Of a DNA stretch of 64,000 nt, positions 61,224 to 64,000 are shown piece by piece; the stretch's first letter is position 1, and every line of letters begins with the position of its first letter. Position numbers and translations under genes: made by a program. A model generated the notes under the pieces. It was not told where the DNA came from. It ran no database searches and was given only the letters and a program-made list of their open reading frames with translations. Source of the stretch: CBDCWT01 sp965223305 (GTDB lineage Bacteria > Planctomycetota > Planctomycetia > Pirellulales > Pirellulaceae); contig CBDCWT010000026.1 in assembly GCA_965223305.1 (NCBI GenBank), positions 1 through 64,000 on the forward strand, read 5' to 3'.

Positions 61224-64000
61224 TCACGCAGGGCCATCTTCGATTCCCAGTAGCTCGTCAAGTGCCTGTTGCCAGATCGAGTACGCCTCTTGCTCATCGT
61301 CCTCACGTTCCAGATCCCCCGGATCGACCATTGTGCGGTAGGATGACATCGAATCTGGAACCGCCTGGGGTACAGCGAACGGAACGTTGGCAATCAGTGC
61401 TACGTCGGTGGCCAGTGCGTCTTCGACCACACTGTCGGCTCGCCCATTCTCCTGCTGGAACAAAAGGCCTGTAATGACAACTCCACCGGGAATCGGCGGA
61501 ATCTGAGGCACGGGCAATAACGCGGCAAACTGAGCCAAGAGCGACGCGTCGGCGGCGTTGACGCGGCCGTTACCGCTGAGGTCGCCGGAGATGCCGGGGT
61601 CGACGAGTGGGAAAGAAGCGAAACCACCGTCTAGCAAGGCAGCCAGCCGGGCGATCAGCGCAGCATCACTGGCATTGATCCGGCCGTTGCCTGAAACGTC
61701 TCCGAAGTAGGCCGACAAATGCACTGCGTCGTCGGCCACCACCGGCAGTGAGTTCGCGCCGGCGTCCATAGCGGTGACCGAATGCATATCAATGGACTGG
61801 TGCTGCCGATACGCCTCACTGGCATTTTCGGCCGGCACGGTCGCCTGCAGGTTAACCAGGACGTTCTCTCCCACGGGCAAGTCCGACGTGCTGGAAAACG
61901 TGACAATCGCTGTGCCTGCGGTCGATGTATCGAGAGTTAACGAACCCGCGGGCATCGCGGCCCCTGCCGTCGCAGCAGCAATCATCAATAAGGCGGGATC
62001 GTAATCAAGCTGAAAGGCTACAGTCCTGACCCCCGCTCCTGCTGGGACATCTATCGACAGCGGAATTCCCGTCGTCGCGTCCGCGGGCAGGTTGATCGGC
62101 TGGCCCGGACCTCGCACAAAATCAGGAATCGTCAGGGAAACTGCGTTGGCCGGCGGTGCTGTCACGGCAAACGTATCGCTGAAGTCGCCGCCCGCCGTGC
62201 CATCACCGTCGCCATCTAGCAAGTTGCCGGTGGCGTCTTTGAAGGCATTCTCACCACTTGTCAATGTCACCGTGTAAGTGTCGGCCGCCAGCGGCCCGCC
62301 CGACTTGACAAATGTCACTGTACGCAGCGAAGGATCGACGTGCATGGAACCTCGCACGGCGCCGGTCGACGTACCCTGAAACACGACATCTGCTGCCCCC
62401 AGCCCGCCCGTGTCATAAAGGTTCAACGTGCTGGGATCCAAGTCCGAGCTGAACTGCGCCATAAAACCAGACTCGGTCGGAGACAGGGACGTAACAACCA
62501 ACCCCGTAAGCTCGTCATCGTCTGTGATCACCACGGTTCGCTGTTGGGTTGCCAGCTCCATCGCGTTCGTAACTTGGCCCACGTCAACCACGACCGTTTC
62601 GTCGGGTTCGTCCAAGGTATCATCGATGGCGGTGATCGTCACAGAACCGCTTGTCGAGCCGGCTGGGATCACGATCTGAGTCTCGCTGGAACTGTAGTCA
62701 GTCCCAGTGGTCGCAGTTCCGGAAAATTCCAAGTCGATCGTGACTGCCAATGTCGAGGTCTGTGAAAGGATGGCCGTCAAGGTCGCCGTGCCGCCAGCCT
62801 CGCCGATCTCGGTGTTGTCAACGCCCAAGGTCACCGAAGGTGATGGATTCTGATTGATCCAGACGCGGTTCGGCCCGATGTTGACAGCGAACGCGTCGAG
62901 GTCGCCATCGTTATCTAGATCGCCCAAAGCGATCTCTGCGGTCAAGTGATTCCCCAGCCGCTGACCGCTGTCACGAAACTCACCTCCGTCGTTCAACCAA
63001 ACTCGGTTGCCATCGGGGATTGCGTAGTTGTAGTTCGCAGTAACCGCGTCGAGGTCACCGTCACCGTCGACATCTCCCAAAGTCACCCATTCGGTTCCGT
63101 GATTGCCTAGACTCTGGCCACTGTCGTTCAATATGCCAGTGCCATCATTCGTCCAGATGCGATTGCCTTCCAAGAAATTGCCGACGATCGCATCCAGGTC
63201 GCCGTCACCATCGATATCTCCCAAGGCCCCAATATCGCTACTATGATCGCCCAGACTTTGGCCGCTGTTGACGAACACGCCGTCGAAGTTCTGCCACAAA
63301 TGATTGGCTTGATAGAGATTTGCAACGAAAGCATCCAGATCGCCGTCGCCGTCGACGTCACCCAACGTGACCCCGTAGCTGTAGTGGTCGCCAAGCACTT
63401 GACCACTGTCGCTGAAACCCCCGCTACCGTTGTTAATCCACAACCGGCCGCCCGAAATGGCGTTGACGACAAAGGCGTCCAGGTCACCGTCACCATCCAC
63501 ATCACCCAACGAAACACCGCGACTGTCGTGATTGCCTAGCCTCTGCCCGCTGTCGGAAAACCCTCCGCTTCCGTCGTTCGTCCAAACCAGGTTGGGATCG
63601 TAGCCACGATTCGCGACAAACGCGTCCAAGTCGCCGTCGCCGTCCAGATCGCCCAGCTGAACTCCCCAGCTGTTGCTGATGAGATCCGTCGCCGTGCTGG
63701 TGAACTCACCCCCGTTGTTCAGCCAGATGCGGTCCTCTTCCAGGCTGTTGGCAACAAAGGCGTCCAGGTCGCCGTCACCATCCAGATCTCCGAGCGCCAC
63801 GCCGCGACCGGCGTGGTCGCCGATACTCTGCCCGCCGTCCGAGAATTGCCCGCTGCCTCCACCGGTTGCTGTCCGAAACTGCCAAACGCGAGCGACGTTC
63901 GGATCGCCCGACGTGCTTTGGATGCCGGCGGTTGCGGTGACGCTGACCAGTTCACCCGGAAACAAATTGTCGGTGGGATCGAGCCGGACCGCGGAGCCTG
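61224..64000 (-). CDS. Large secreted FG-GAP/Calx-beta/cohesin-dockerin protein (5' end outside window)
   Basis: About 925 residues visible; the frame is open to the window edge (reading ...VRLDPTDNLFPGELVSVT), so the start lies beyond 64000. From the N-side: an Ig-like domain, then seven FG-GAP/VCBS repeats (unit GDLDGDGDLDAFVAN, ~145 bp period, 62850-63850), which form an integrin-type calcium-binding propeller. A Calx-beta domain follows (EFSGTATTGTDYSSSET, SGSVTITAIDDTLDEPDE), then a bacterial Ig-like segment, a cohesin-like domain (FQLDYDPALLMIAAATA) and a dockerin pair (GDVSGNGRINASDAALIARL, GDLSGNGRVNAADASLLAQF). The tail has the same layout as the giant subtilase, implying a shared anchoring or assembly system. 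No enzymatic domain visible. Confidence 0.9.
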   Translation of the reverse strand, partial: GSAVRLDPTDNLFPGELVSVTATAGIQSTSGDPNVARVWQFRTATGGGSGQFSDGGQSIGDHAGRGVALGDLDGDGDLDAFVANSLEEDRIWLNNGGEFTSTATDLISNSWGVQLGDLDGDGDLDAFVANRGYDPNLVWTNDGSGGFSDSGQRLGNHDSRGVSLGDVDGDGDLDAFVVNAISGGRLWINNGSGGFSDSGQVLGDHYSYGVTLGDVDGDGDLDAFVANLYQANHLWQNFDGVFVNSGQSLGDHSSDIGALGDIDGDGDLDAIVGNFLEGNRIWTNDGTGILNDSGQSLGNHGTEWVTLGDVDGDGDLDAVTANYNYAIPDGNRVWLNDGGEFRDSGQRLGNHLTAEIALGDLDNDGDLDAFAVNIGPNRVWINQNPSPSVTLGVDNTEIGEAGGTATLTAILSQTSTLAVTIDLEFSGTATTGTDYSSSETQIVIPAGSTSGSVTITAIDDTLDEPDETVVVDVGQVTNAMELATQQRTVVITDDDELTGLVVTSLSPTESGFMAQFSSDLDPSTLNLYDTGGLGAADVVFQGTSTGAVRGSMHVDPSLRTVTFVKSGGPLAADTYTVTLTSGENAFKDATGNLLDGDGDGTAGGDFSDTFAVTAPPANAVSLTIPDFVRGPGQPINLPADATTGIPLSIDVPAGAGVRTVAFQLDYDPALLMIAAATAGAAMPAGSLTLDTSTAGTAIVTFSSTSDLPVGENVLVNLQATVPAENASEAYRQHQSIDMHSVTAMDAGANSLPVVADDAVHLSAYFGDVSGNGRINASDAALIARLAALLDGGFASFPLVDPGISGDLSGNGRVNAADASLLAQFAALLPVPQIPPIPGGVVITGLLFQQENGRADSVVEDALATDVALIANVPFAVPQAVPDSMSSYRTMVDPGDLEREDDEQEAYSIWQQALDELLGIEDGPA

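Noticed and set aside
62850..63850. CRISPR-like regular repeats (~145 bp period)
   Set aside because: They are coding FG-GAP repeats on the minus strand; period and conserved protein unit explain them.
1..64000. tRNA, rRNA, tmRNA and selC genes
   Set aside because: Read for TTCGANTC-type T-loop sequences and acceptor pairing; no convincing cloverleaf found by eye. A covariance-model scan would be decisive.

Overview
The window looks like chromosome of a member of Planctomycetota, probably a Pirellulales-type lineage. The evidence is very large secreted proteins with an N-terminal LEDRRLL motif (23705-, 60389-), cohesin-like plus dockerin tails, FG-GAP repeats, a giant RHS protein, many uncharacterised PQQ, proline-rich and very long proteins, and several dispersed palindromic repeat families. 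I see no rRNA, tRNA or CRISPR array.

Region 1 (1-23.7 kb) is accessory and is the most interesting part. Reading on the minus strand, a ~4,100-residue RHS/YD-repeat protein (10685-22975, N-terminus in a second frame up to 23705) ends in a variable tip, followed by a small membrane protein that is the likely immunity factor. Downstream lie two further tip cassettes. Each consists of a tyrosine recombinase, a terminator-like hairpin, a 22-bp GC-rich palindrome, a ~95-bp copy of the RHS core (ARWYDPEVGRWLSEDPI...DANLYRYVGN), a different C-terminal tip and a different small downstream gene. The two cassettes share a ~2.9 kb near-duplicate module (2.44-5.38 kb and 6.70-9.62 kb) with recombinases that look about 90% identical. 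The order is RHS-tipC-immC / module B-tipB-immB / module A-tipA-immA, all in one direction. Recombination between core copies would swap the toxin tip. At the far left are remnants of a PemK/MazF toxin and a CHC2-type zinc finger.

Region 2 (23.7-43.7 kb) is mostly housekeeping. It holds a frameshifted TPP-dependent 2-keto acid decarboxylase, ilvC and ilvN (branched-chain amino acids), a pentapeptide-repeat protein, scpA, an RNase Z-like metallo-hydrolase, hemW, a 1,326-residue protein of unknown role, an exported PQQ-propeller protein, an EF-P paralogue of the YeiP/EfpL type, two small conserved-looking genes and proC. Intergenic spaces carry composite palindromic repeats.

Region 3 (43.7-51.5 kb) has a group II intron inserted beside one of these hairpin repeats, then selB-selA (selenocysteine decoding), a nucleotidyltransferase-like gene and an exported hypothetical.

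Region 4 (51.5-64 kb) has a 2,950-residue subtilase with cohesin-like and dockerin segments, a small membrane protein transcribed divergently from it, a MITE-like inverted repeat, and the 3' part of an FG-GAP/Calx-beta/dockerin protein that runs off the window.

Three genes (the RHS N-terminus, the decarboxylase and a membrane gene beside the RHS) are each broken by a single-base shift. This is either recent decay or indel error in the assembly.
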